This document shows positions 1 through 6,619 of a DNA stretch of 10,241 bases, one piece after another (position 1 is the stretch's first letter; the number at the start of each line of letters is the position of its first letter). Both the position numbers and the translations under genes were made by a program. The DNA is taken from NCBI GenBank assembly GCA_003560935.1, contig PWJF01000042.1, positions 1 to 10,241 on the forward strand, written 5' to 3'. The notes under the pieces were generated by a model, which was not told the DNA's origin, did no database searches, and worked only from the letters and a program-made list of their open reading frames with translations. Source of the stretch: Ignavibacteriales bacterium (GTDB lineage: Bacteria > Bacteroidota > Ignavibacteria > T3Sed10-11).

Positions 1-619
1 CCGTATTAATCCGGTTATTCTGAAAGAATTCAAACGCTCTATTGATTTTCCCGGCTGCTATATCTTGCAGATAACCTAATGCTTTGATTCCATAGGTGAT
101 ATCATATATACTATTATGAATCTCGTCCTGCAGCGATGTATCATCCGGTATGACGATTTCATAATGGTGATGTGATCCATAGAGGGTGAATAAATTGCTT
201 TTATACGATCCTTTTGTAGCAATGACACCGATTCTTTTAACATCCGGTATTTTGTTTTTGATCATATAGAATGTCTCATCGATCATGTTGACAAGTACCA
301 CGTCTTTTAATTCCCGAATTCCCGATCGTATCACCGTAAAGATTTTCTCTGCATGGGCAGAATTGCAGGGTATACCGATATAGCGAGCGCCGCATGAATA
401 AAGATCATTAATTTGTTTTATTATTTCATATGCGGGATTAACAGATGTATTGCCCAGTAAAAATTCAGTTCTGTCAGCAATACTATGGGGTGCGCTGATG
501 CTTATAACAGGCGGATAGTCCTGATCACGACTCGCTTCTGTATGCCGGAGGATGGCGTTTTGTAATTCCAGTCCTGCATAGGGACCTACCCCACCTACAA
601 TACCTATACTACCGCGCAT
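1..619 (-). CDS. Aspartate/glutamate racemase family protein, 3' end cut by window edge
   Basis: An open frame of 206 codons starts at an ATG (617-619) and runs off the left end without a stop. The start has a good Shine-Dalgarno (AAAGGGG, about 5 nt upstream). The N-terminus carries a glycine-rich IGIVGGVGP segment (residues 5-13), then PHSIADRTEFLLG (44-56), and a first catalytic cysteine in GIPCNSAH (Cys85), all typical of the PLP-independent two-cysteine Asp/Glu racemase family. These enzymes interconvert L- and D-amino acids by paired cysteine acid/base chemistry in the cytoplasm. The second cysteine, usually in a GCTE motif near residue 200, would lie just beyond the edge, so activity cannot be confirmed. 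The usual CNTAH reads CNSAH here, a mild change. The gene follows asd by 36 bp and is probably co-transcribed with it. Substrate (Asp, Glu or another) cannot be told; YgeA-like broad-specificity racemase is the nearest type. Confidence 0.87.
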   Translation of the reverse strand, partial: MRGSIGIVGGVGPYAGLELQNAILRHTEASRDQDYPPVISISAPHSIADRTEFLLGNTSVNPAYEIIKQINDLYSCGARYIGIPCNSAHAEKIFTVIRSGIRELKDVVLVNMIDETFYMIKNKIPDVKRIGVIATKGSYKSNLFTLYGSHHHYEIVIPDDTSLQDEIHNSIYDITYGIKALGYLQDIAAGKINRAFEFFQNNRINT

Positions 620-655
620 AACACCCCTTTATCGGTATATTGCTATTCTGTTATT

Positions 656-1651
656 TCACTTCCCGCGGATTAAAACATCGGCAATCTGAACAGCATTGGT
701 TGCCGCACCCTTCCGAAGGTTATCAGAAACCACCCACATATTAACGCCGTTTTCTATGGTTGGATCTCTCCGAATTCTTCCGACAAAAACATCATCCTTA
801 TCCTCGGCCAGTATCGGCATAGGATACCGGTTCGATGCGGGATCATCGATAACGGTAACTCCATCGGATTCTTTAAGGATTGCACGAAGATCTTCAATAT
901 CAAACTTCTTCCTCAACTGGACATTGACCGCTTCGCTATGGCCGCCGAGAACGGGTATACGCACACAGGTAGCGGTAACTTCAATGTCCTCATCGTTCAT
1001 TATTTTCTTTGTCTCGTTCACTATCTTCCACTCTTCCTTCGTGCTGTCGTCATCCATAAAAACATCGATATGGGGAATTGCATTGAATGCAATTTGATGC
1101 GGGAAGGCGGTCATTTCCGGCGTATGATTTTTTAATTCTGCCTCAAGTTGCGCTGCACCTTTTTTTCCGGCGCCGGTTACCGATTGATACGTACTCACAA
1201 CGACGCGCTTGATGCCGTACTTGTCATATAACGGTTTAAGAGCAACCACTAATTGAATAGTCGAACAATTAGGATTAGCTATGATACCATTGTGCCGGAA
1301 CACTTTTTTTCTGTTCACTTCGGGCACAACAAGCGGAACCTTCTTATCCATCCGAAACGCACTGCTGTTATCTATAACGACAACCTTTCGTTTCACCGCT
1401 TCGGGGGCAAACCCCTTGCTGACCGCTCCACCCGCAGAAAACAGAGCGATATCCATGCCTTTGAATGCAGCGGCAGTAAGTATCTCTACTTTAATCTGCT
1501 CTCCTTTGAAGGATATTGTTGTGCCTGCGGATCGTTCGGACGCAAGAGGAAGAAGCTTGCCAACCGGAAGGTTTCGCTCTTCAAGTACCTGTATCATTTT
1601 CCTGCCAACCAATCCGGTGGCGCCTGCAACTGCAATCTTCCATGACTTCAT
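656..1651 (-). CDS. asd: Aspartate-semialdehyde dehydrogenase
   Basis: This 331-aa protein has the usual length for bacterial Asd. It catalyses NADPH-dependent reductive dephosphorylation of L-aspartyl-4-phosphate to aspartate semialdehyde, the branch point to lysine/diaminopimelate, threonine and methionine. The Rossmann nucleotide-binding motif GATGLVG is at residues 10-16. The catalytic cysteine is Cys129 in NPNCSTIQ. A GAGKKG substrate/phosphate loop lies at 160-165, and Arg231 and His238 sit in RIPVLGGHSE, matching the conserved active-site arginine and general-base histidine. The ATG at 1649-1651 overlaps the stop of the upstream 55-codon gene as ATGA, so translation is probably coupled. 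A purine-rich AGGTGAAG lies 10 nt before the start, inside the upstream gene. No residue appears to be missing, so the enzyme is expected to be functional. Confidence 0.97.
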   Translation of the reverse strand: MKSWKIAVAGATGLVGRKMIQVLEERNLPVGKLLPLASERSAGTTISFKGEQIKVEILTAAAFKGMDIALFSAGGAVSKGFAPEAVKRKVVVIDNSSAFRMDKKVPLVVPEVNRKKVFRHNGIIANPNCSTIQLVVALKPLYDKYGIKRVVVSTYQSVTGAGKKGAAQLEAELKNHTPEMTAFPHQIAFNAIPHIDVFMDDDSTKEEWKIVNETKKIMNDEDIEVTATCVRIPVLGGHSEAVNVQLRKKFDIEDLRAILKESDGVTVIDDPASNRYPMPILAEDKDDVFVGRIRRDPTIENGVNMWVVSDNLRKGAATNAVQIADVLIRGK

Positions 1652-1815
1652 GCCGTTATTATCTTCACCTGAAGGTTATTATATATATCATCCGTTAACC
1701 TGACTGCCTGTTTCGCCGTCGGATCGCCGAGGCGTAATGCTGTGTACCTGTGTGCAACTTCGTGAACAATTACCGATACCAATAAAATTGGAAGTATAAG
1801 TAAAAATTCTATCAT
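1648..1815 (-). CDS. 55-aa fragment of a site-2 protease (peptidase M50), possible degraded gene
   Basis: Reading from the ATG at 1813-1815 gives 55 codons and a TGA at 1648-1650. The product begins with a hydrophobic helix (residues 2-17) that runs into HEVAH (18-22), followed by ALRLGDPTAKQAVRLT (26-41). That order (membrane helix, HExxH zinc motif, LGDPTAK..GRLT) is the N-terminal signature of the YwhC/Rip-type intramembrane metalloprotease family. Full-length members are roughly 200 aa or more and need a later aspartate-containing membrane segment for zinc binding. That segment is absent, so the peptide should not be a working protease by itself. The ATG overlaps the xerD stop (ATGA) and the TGA overlaps the asd ATG (ATGA), so both junctions are 4-nt overlaps typical of intact coupled operon genes. 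It could be an internally deleted remnant kept in frame for coupling, or a selected microprotein. The homology rests on motif recognition by eye. Confidence 0.72.
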   Translation of the reverse strand: MIEFLLILPILLVSVIVHEVAHRYTALRLGDPTAKQAVRLTDDIYNNLQVKIITA

Positions 1816-2723
1816 GGACGAGGGTGATATTGTTTGTGTATTTGTTTTAAATATGTACGGTCAACATGTGTGTAAATCTGCGTTGTCGAAATATCCGCAT
1901 GTCCGAGTAATTCCTGTACAGCCCTGAGATCGGCACCGGCTTCGAGTAAATGTGTTGCAAATGAGTGCCGCAGCATATGCGGATAGATCCGTTTTGTCAA
2001 CCCCGATTGTTGTGCGGCATCCTGTAATATATTCCACACCGACATACGGCTCATCGATGTTCCGCGTCGGTTCAGGAACACAGTATCCTGACCGAGTTTT
2101 CGCTGCGCCAATCCGGGACGTACTTCGGTTGCATATCGTTTGATCCATTTGAGAGCAATTCGTCCGATGGGAACAATACGCTCCTTCGAACCTTTACCTC
2201 GAATTCGAATGAGTCCCTCCTGTGACAACAATTGCTGCCGGGTTAAGGAAATAAGCTCGGATACACGCATTCCCGTCGCGTATAGACACTCAAGCATAGC
2301 ACGATTACGAATCCACAAACCCTTTTCATCGACGGGAACACTTTCAATCAAATGTACAACTTCTTCAACCGAGAGTGTCTCGGGAAGTTTGCGGCTCATC
2401 TTCGGACTATCTACAAGTTCTACTGGATTGGACCGCCCTCTTTCCTCCTCAAACAGATACGCATGAAAGCCGCGAATTGATGAGAGCGCACGGTTTACCG
2501 TGGATGGTTGTAACCCTTTTGCTTTAAGCGTTTTAATATATGCGGTAATATCGTTTTCGGTAACGTGTGTTAAATCCGGTATTCCGATTGTTTTAAGAAA
2601 CTCGACATACGCATTGAGATCATGCCGATAATTTTTCAACGTGTTATTTGATAAACCTTTTTCAACCGTTAAGTAATGAACATACGACTGTAATTCCCGC
2701 ATTTCCACGAAAAATTTATTCAA
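1812..2723 (-). CDS. xerD: Site-specific tyrosine recombinase XerD
   Basis: The 303-aa protein has the two-domain layout of Xer recombinases: an N-terminal SAM-like core-binding domain (about 8-95) and a C-terminal catalytic domain (about 115-300). The full catalytic set is visible: Arg153 (GMRVSEL), Lys177 (RGKGSKER), His249 and Arg252 (HMLRHSFATH), His275 (LLGHADIS) and the nucleophile Tyr284 (TQIYTHV). The TTQIYTHV stretch and the HxxxxPR-type C-terminus favour XerD over XerC. Together with XerC it resolves chromosome dimers at dif under FtsK control. The start is taken as TTG (2721-2723) because AGGG lies 5 nt upstream and the 7TM-HD gene stops 6 bp before it. The first ATG (2700-2702) lacks a good ribosome site and would shorten the protein by 7 residues. 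The TGA overlaps the next gene's ATG. Confidence 0.95.
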   Translation of the reverse strand: MNKFFVEMRELQSYVHYLTVEKGLSNNTLKNYRHDLNAYVEFLKTIGIPDLTHVTENDITAYIKTLKAKGLQPSTVNRALSSIRGFHAYLFEEERGRSNPVELVDSPKMSRKLPETLSVEEVVHLIESVPVDEKGLWIRNRAMLECLYATGMRVSELISLTRQQLLSQEGLIRIRGKGSKERIVPIGRIALKWIKRYATEVRPGLAQRKLGQDTVFLNRRGTSMSRMSVWNILQDAAQQSGLTKRIYPHMLRHSFATHLLEAGADLRAVQELLGHADISTTQIYTHVDRTYLKQIHKQYHPRP

Positions 2724-2729
2724 TATACC

Positions 2730-5126
2730 CTATTGTTTATTATCCAGCTTCGTATTCGATTCTGTAGTTGTTTCTTCCGGCGGCATCGCTCCTTTTCCGG
2801 AGTATCCCTTGTCGAATGGTTGGAATTTTTCCTTCTCCGAGTCATCCTCTTTCTCATCCTGACCGGGATATTTAATGCGCGGATGATGTATACCGACAAG
2901 AACTTTGAAGAATGCTTCACGAATACTATTTAAGTCTTTGAAAGTCAATTCACATTCATCAAGCTCTCCCTCTTCAAATCGCGATTTTATAATTCCATCG
3001 ATTGTTACCTTTAGTTTTGCAATAGACGGTTCGTCAATGGAGCGCGTAGCAGCTTCAACGGCATCGGCAAGCATGACTATTCCCGTTTCCTTCGTCTGGG
3101 GTTTCGGACCCGGATAGCGGTAATCGTCTTCGTTTATTACATCTTTATCGGTTTTCTTTTCGAGCGCTCGATTGTAAAAATAGGAGATCAATGTCGTACC
3201 GTGATGCATGGGAATAAACTCGAGTATCTCTTTCGGAAGATTATGTTTTTTCCCGAGTTCGTAGCCATCTTTTACGTGAGAGATTAAGATAAGCGCACTC
3301 ATTCGCGGGGTCAACTTATCGTGACGGTTCTTGAATCCCATCTGGTTTTCGATAAAGTATTCCGGCTTTAACGATTTGCCGACGTCATGATAATACGCAC
3401 CCACTCTCGCAAGTATTGTATTGGCGTCGATAACTTCCGCAGCGGTTTCGGCAAGACTTCCCATCACCAGACTATGATGAAAAGTACCAGGAGCTTTTTG
3501 CGAAAGATCTTTTAAAAGCGGGTGGTTGAAATCCGAAAGCTCGAGCAGGGTAAGGTCTGTTGTAATGCGCCATACTCGTTCAAAAAAGATAAGCAATCCG
3601 AATGTGAGAATCGGCGACAACAACGCATTCGCACCTGCAAAAGTCACTTCATATATCATAGCCATCGGCGTTTCAAATCGTTCAAGTCCGAGTGCAATTA
3701 TTGTCAATGTGTATCCGAGGAATATAAACAACATAGATCTGAATATTTGCGTACGATGTTTAATATCACGGACCGTATATGCTGCAAGCGCTCCGCCGAT
3801 AATCGAGACGAGCATGATCGTATAATCATTGCCGCGTATGCCTCCCACGAGCAGTGCAATAGTCACCGTACCATAAAATGCAAGACGCGAGTCAAACATT
3901 ATCGTCAGGAGCATTGCCGCCGCAGGTACAAAGATCAGATATTCCACCGGCGCATCCACATTTATCGCGAGCGTGAGAAATGCAAAGAATGCCTGCATCA
4001 AGATGATCAATGCTATTAACGCCAGTTTTGCATTGTTATGAAAAACATTCTTTCTGAACAGGAAGAAATACACACCGAAGAGAAGTAATACAATCGTCAC
4101 GTGAAGTCCTTTCCCGACGTATTGGAGCCATATATTTATAGCGCCTCCCCGCTCCGCTTTTGCACGCCGGAAAGTATCAAGATGCAGTTTGGATTCCTCG
4201 GTGATACGTTCATGCCGGCTGATAATCCGTTCGTTCTCAAGGACGAACCCGATGGTTCGAGGCACCTCTTCACGCGCAATCTGCCGGAGCCGATTGGTCT
4301 CTTCTTCATTAAAAATAATATTTGGCCGGATATGAACGCTCCCGATTTTCACCGCCGCACTTAGCTCCGGACCATCGTCGTTCAATCGTTCGGATATTTC
4401 ACTTTCATAAGCTGTATTCGCTTCGGAGACATCCTTGAAACGCTCTACCGGGGTTACTACCTCGTCGGCATTCCGGCGGATGGCGATCTCTTCATGCTCA
4501 ATATCTTGTTTCGACTCGCTGAGTATGCCCGTCCGGTAGTATTCCCGAAGCAAGGACTCGATAGTAGTTCTGAGTTCCTCAAGCGAGGTAATATTTCCCC
4601 GGTCGATACCACGGCGCAAATCAATAAGTGTATTCCATTCTTCGGCATTAAACTGAACAGTTAGGTATCGTTTAAAATCCTCAAGTATGATTGAATCCTG
4701 TTCAACTCGTGCACGAAGATCGGCCTCACCGCGTCGAAGTGTTGTTCGTCGGTCCCGGTATTCCAATTCAAAATCGATTGCGGCTTTTATCTGACCGAAT
4801 AATGTACGCAGACTATCGATAGCCTGATCTGCCTGTCTGTCATCACGTTGAAAAACAGGTTTAACGGCGCGCTCTGCCTCCTGCTTCTCGCTCTCATATT
4901 GACGCTCTTCTTTATAAATCGGGAATGAAAACGGTGCGATGATTTCGTCGCCTCCCCATATAGCGCCGATTCGATAATCAAACTCGATGGACTCACCGGT
5001 CGGAAACATCAACACTATTAATACGACCACTGAGATTAAAATGAAAACCTTCACGGTCATACTGGTGTTAAAATCGAACGAGCGTGTCGTTTTCTCGATA
5101 TTTGCGTACATCTCTTTTAAATTCAT
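2730..5126 (-). CDS. pgpH: 7TM-HD family phosphohydrolase (PgpH-like cyclic-di-AMP phosphodiesterase)
   Basis: With the ATG at 5124-5126 the protein is 798 aa. It has an N-terminal membrane helix (about 27-41), a large charged extracytoplasmic domain (about 42-340, 7TMR-HDED type), seven membrane segments (about 341-515) and a cytoplasmic HD domain. The metal-binding HD residues are in place: His550/His551 (APGTFHHSL), His580-Asp581 (YYHDVGKS), His617 (ISHVKDG), His641/His642 (MHHGT) and Asp688 (LADAVEA). Characterised members (Listeria PgpH) hydrolyse cyclic di-AMP and so affect osmotic and cell-wall homeostasis; that activity is inferred here. The C-terminal 40 residues are acidic and low in complexity. 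An in-frame TTG at 5160-5162 would add 12 hydrophobic residues, and an ATG at 5109-5111 is also possible; none of the three has a clear Shine-Dalgarno, so the start is uncertain. It leads the xerD-asd cluster. Confidence 0.93.
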   Translation of the reverse strand: MNLKEMYANIEKTTRSFDFNTSMTVKVFILISVVVLIVLMFPTGESIEFDYRIGAIWGGDEIIAPFSFPIYKEERQYESEKQEAERAVKPVFQRDDRQADQAIDSLRTLFGQIKAAIDFELEYRDRRTTLRRGEADLRARVEQDSIILEDFKRYLTVQFNAEEWNTLIDLRRGIDRGNITSLEELRTTIESLLREYYRTGILSESKQDIEHEEIAIRRNADEVVTPVERFKDVSEANTAYESEISERLNDDGPELSAAVKIGSVHIRPNIIFNEEETNRLRQIAREEVPRTIGFVLENERIISRHERITEESKLHLDTFRRAKAERGGAINIWLQYVGKGLHVTIVLLLFGVYFFLFRKNVFHNNAKLALIALIILMQAFFAFLTLAINVDAPVEYLIFVPAAAMLLTIMFDSRLAFYGTVTIALLVGGIRGNDYTIMLVSIIGGALAAYTVRDIKHRTQIFRSMLFIFLGYTLTIIALGLERFETPMAMIYEVTFAGANALLSPILTFGLLIFFERVWRITTDLTLLELSDFNHPLLKDLSQKAPGTFHHSLVMGSLAETAAEVIDANTILARVGAYYHDVGKSLKPEYFIENQMGFKNRHDKLTPRMSALILISHVKDGYELGKKHNLPKEILEFIPMHHGTTLISYFYNRALEKKTDKDVINEDDYRYPGPKPQTKETGIVMLADAVEAATRSIDEPSIAKLKVTIDGIIKSRFEEGELDECELTFKDLNSIREAFFKVLVGIHHPRIKYPGQDEKEDDSEKEKFQPFDKGYSGKGAMPPEETTTESNTKLDNKQ

Positions 5127-5179
5127 AGACAGTAATATCACGAAAATGAGTGATAGAAGCAAGCATCTGCATTTTTCGC

Positions 5180-5199
5180 GGAATACTGAAATCTATTCC
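5180..5199. repeat. Short inverted repeat in the 7TM-HD gene leader
   Basis: A perfect 6-bp inverted repeat (GGAATA, 8-nt spacer, TATTCC) lies in the 118-bp gap between the HAD phosphatase stop and the ATG of the 7TM-HD gene. Its size would suit a dimeric repressor half-site pair or a weak hairpin. There is no following T tract on either strand, so it is not a terminator. A 6-bp match can easily occur by chance. I see no convincing -35/-10 pair in this gap. Confidence 0.3.
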
Positions 5200-5244
5200 A
5201 ATATTTTGTACGACAGAAATTGACGGAAATGACTTGTTCACCTT

Positions 5245-5901
5245 TTAGACTATATGTTCTATAAGTTCTTCCGGACGGTCGACAAATTCCGTTGCACCGT
5301 TTTCACGGGCACGGGAAACGAATGTTTTTTTTTCCGCCGAACTCTTTGCCCAGAGCGTAAGTATTCCCCGGACATTTGCATCGCGCGCTGCTTTAAAATC
5401 GGAAACTGTATCACCGATGTAGATACTCTCATCTTCGGACGCTCCGACTGTTTGCAACGCAGTAAGAATCCCTTCCGGATCGGGTTTTGGTTGTTCTACA
5501 TCATCATCCGCAACAACCACGTCAAAATCACCGAGATATATTTTTGACGATGTAATCTCCCACGCGCGGGCGGATTTACCGGTCACGATTCCGGTTACTT
5601 TATTACTTGACCGTACCTTGTTCAACATGTCGGATATACCCGGATATATCCCTCCAAACATCGAATCATGCATACGCTCATAGAAATCCATCATTACATC
5701 GTGTGCTTCTTTCAGTCGATCGTTTCCGATGTGCTTTTTGATAAATTGCAGTTCCGAGGTAGGTTTCATTTTTAGAACGGCATCCTTTGTAATATTATGA
5801 CCTTGAAAATGCCGAAGAGTACGCCAGTATACCTCTATGTATAAATTCCACGAATTAATTAGTGTGCCGTCAACATCAAAAAGAATACAACGAGATTTCA
5901 C
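5245..5901 (-). CDS. HAD-superfamily hydrolase, phosphoglycolate-phosphatase-like
   Basis: From the GTG at 5899-5901 the protein is 218 aa and starts MKSRCILFDVDGTLINS, with haloacid-dehalogenase motif I within its first 17 residues, as is usual. The nucleophile and acid/base aspartates are Asp9 and Asp11. Motif II is the threonine of IVTGKS (Thr107), motif III the lysine of QPKPDP (Lys139), and motif IV GDTVSD (Asp164, Asp168). A helical cap domain lies between motifs I and II (about residues 20-85), as in class C1 enzymes such as phosphoglycolate phosphatase, beta-phosphoglucomutase and PpaX pyrophosphatase. It should be a soluble Mg2+-dependent phosphatase; the substrate cannot be read from sequence. 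An upstream in-frame TTG (5935-5937) would add 12 residues with no family similarity that I can see. Neither start has a good Shine-Dalgarno. Confidence 0.88.
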   Translation of the reverse strand: MKSRCILFDVDGTLINSWNLYIEVYWRTLRHFQGHNITKDAVLKMKPTSELQFIKKHIGNDRLKEAHDVMMDFYERMHDSMFGGIYPGISDMLNKVRSSNKVTGIVTGKSARAWEITSSKIYLGDFDVVVADDDVEQPKPDPEGILTALQTVGASEDESIYIGDTVSDFKAARDANVRGILTLWAKSSAEKKTFVSRARENGATEFVDRPEELIEHIV

Positions 5902-5948
5902 GATAGAAGCGCTGATTGAGTGAATAGGTATATGCAAGTGTCGGATAC

Positions 5949-6101
5949 TTAACCACGTACCGTTAATTTAATCGTAACCCGGTCGACCTCACGGCCTGCT
6001 GCATCATCAAATCTAAACAATACCAGTTGAAAGGAAGTACCGTTTCGGCTGCCGGAGGAGACAGCTCGCGCCGGTTGACTTATATAATTTGTATACGTCG
6101 A
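5949..6101 (-). pseudogene. Out-of-frame coding remnant, possible 3' part of the small lipoprotein gene
   Basis: After the lipoprotein stop (6080-6082) about 140 bp remain before the HAD gene. One frame there is open for 50 codons and ends in TAA at 5949-5951. It has no plausible start, but its second half reads like real protein: an alternating hydrophobic strand SFQLVLFRF, then DDAAGREVDRV and TIKLTVRG, resembling a terminal beta-hairpin. This frame opens at 6101, 20 nt before the lipoprotein stop. A single-base change in the AT-rich stretch 6080-6101 would therefore join the two into one protein of about 103 aa ending 11 nt before the TTG candidate start of the HAD gene. Alternatives are a sequencing indel, a true pseudogene, or chance. 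I do not recognise a family. Confidence 0.42.
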
Positions 6102-6262
6102 TCAAGCGGCGGCAAAAGGACACCTCCTTCATCGTTAACCCGAATACCCGGCGCGGCATCATTGTCGTTGATAACGCCACCGGTTCGCGGCGCACATGAA
6201 ATCGCTGCAAAACTAATCACGAATAGGACAACCAACGGCACACACCGATCACTCCGGTTCAT
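6080..6262 (-). CDS. Small putative lipoprotein, probably truncated by a frameshift
   Basis: The ATG at 6260-6262 overlaps the STAS gene stop as ATGA, implying coupled translation. The 60-aa product has a charged N-terminus (MNRSDR), a hydrophobic core (residues 8-20) and a lipobox-like AISC with Cys23 as the expected lipidated residue. The signal peptide is thus of the type cleaved by signal peptidase II. The mature part is only 38 residues, hydrophilic, and rich in Asp, Asn and Gly. It ends abruptly at RRIQII just before a different frame becomes protein-like, so the gene may originally have encoded about 100 residues. I do not recognise a family. If intact it would be a small surface or periplasmic lipoprotein of unknown role. 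Confidence 0.55.
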   Translation of the reverse strand: MNRSDRCVPLVVLFVISFAAISCAPRTGGVINDNDAAPGIRVNDEGGVLLPPLDRRIQII

Positions 6263-6609
6263 TTCTGTGCCTCGTCCCCTCCCGAGATGGCTTCATCGAC
6301 GGTCGGATGTATTGAAAAGACTCTGTCCAGTTGAGATATCTTGATTAATGAAGCAACACTCTCGGTCAGCCCTGCCAACTTAACACTTCCCCCGTTCTCA
6401 CGCATTTGCCGCTCTGCAAAGAGTAATGAAGATAGCCCGCTGCTGTCGCAAAATTCAACCGAACTGAGATCGATAACCAGCTCTTTGACCGCAGATGTGC
6501 ACATAATGAGAAATTCACCTTTGAGATCGGCTGCAAGATTAGCATCGAGGCGTTTTTCATAAAGTGAAAAAATCAATATTCCGTTTTTTTCCTGTACATC
6601 GAATTTCAT
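6259..6609 (-). CDS. STAS-domain anti-sigma-factor antagonist
   Basis: Starting at the ATG at 6607-6609, which has GAGGGA 6 nt upstream, the protein is 116 aa, the normal size of a single-domain SpoIIAA/RsbV-type STAS protein. An upstream GTG (6640-6642) is possible but lies inside the preceding gene. The fold runs from about residue 2 to 100: strands ILIFSL and ELVIDL, then VEFCDSSGLSSLL, where Asp55-Ser56-Ser57-Gly58 is the usual phosphorylation site (Ser57 corresponds to SpoIIAA Ser58), then VKLAGL and the C-terminal helix. Such proteins bind a serine-kinase anti-sigma factor when unphosphorylated and release the sigma factor, or act in other partner-switching modules. No kinase, phosphatase or sigma factor is in the window, so its partner is unknown. 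The ten C-terminal residues are acidic and glycine-rich. The stop overlaps the lipoprotein start. Confidence 0.93.
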   Translation of the reverse strand: MKFDVQEKNGILIFSLYEKRLDANLAADLKGEFLIMCTSAVKELVIDLSSVEFCDSSGLSSLLFAERQMRENGGSVKLAGLTESVASLIKISQLDRVFSIHPTVDEAISGGDEAQK

Positions 6610-6619
6610 TTGTGTTCCC

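Noticed and set aside
3522..4019. 165-codon plus-strand open frame inside the 7TM-HD gene
   Set aside because: It lies antisense to membrane-helix codons of a well-supported gene, and its Cys/Arg/Glu/Lys-rich composition is typical of a shadow frame.
5068..5241. 57-codon GTG-initiated frame on the minus strand overlapping the start of the 7TM-HD gene
   Set aside because: It has no separate ribosome site and no recognisable motif, and it overlaps the coding start of a well-supported gene. An open run of this length is not unusual by chance.
6013..6210. 65-codon minus-strand frame (MQRFHVRR...) overlapping the lipoprotein
   Set aside because: It overlaps the better-supported lipoprotein frame and is basic and low in protein-like pattern. 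The downstream coding signal is in a third frame ending at 5949, not this one.
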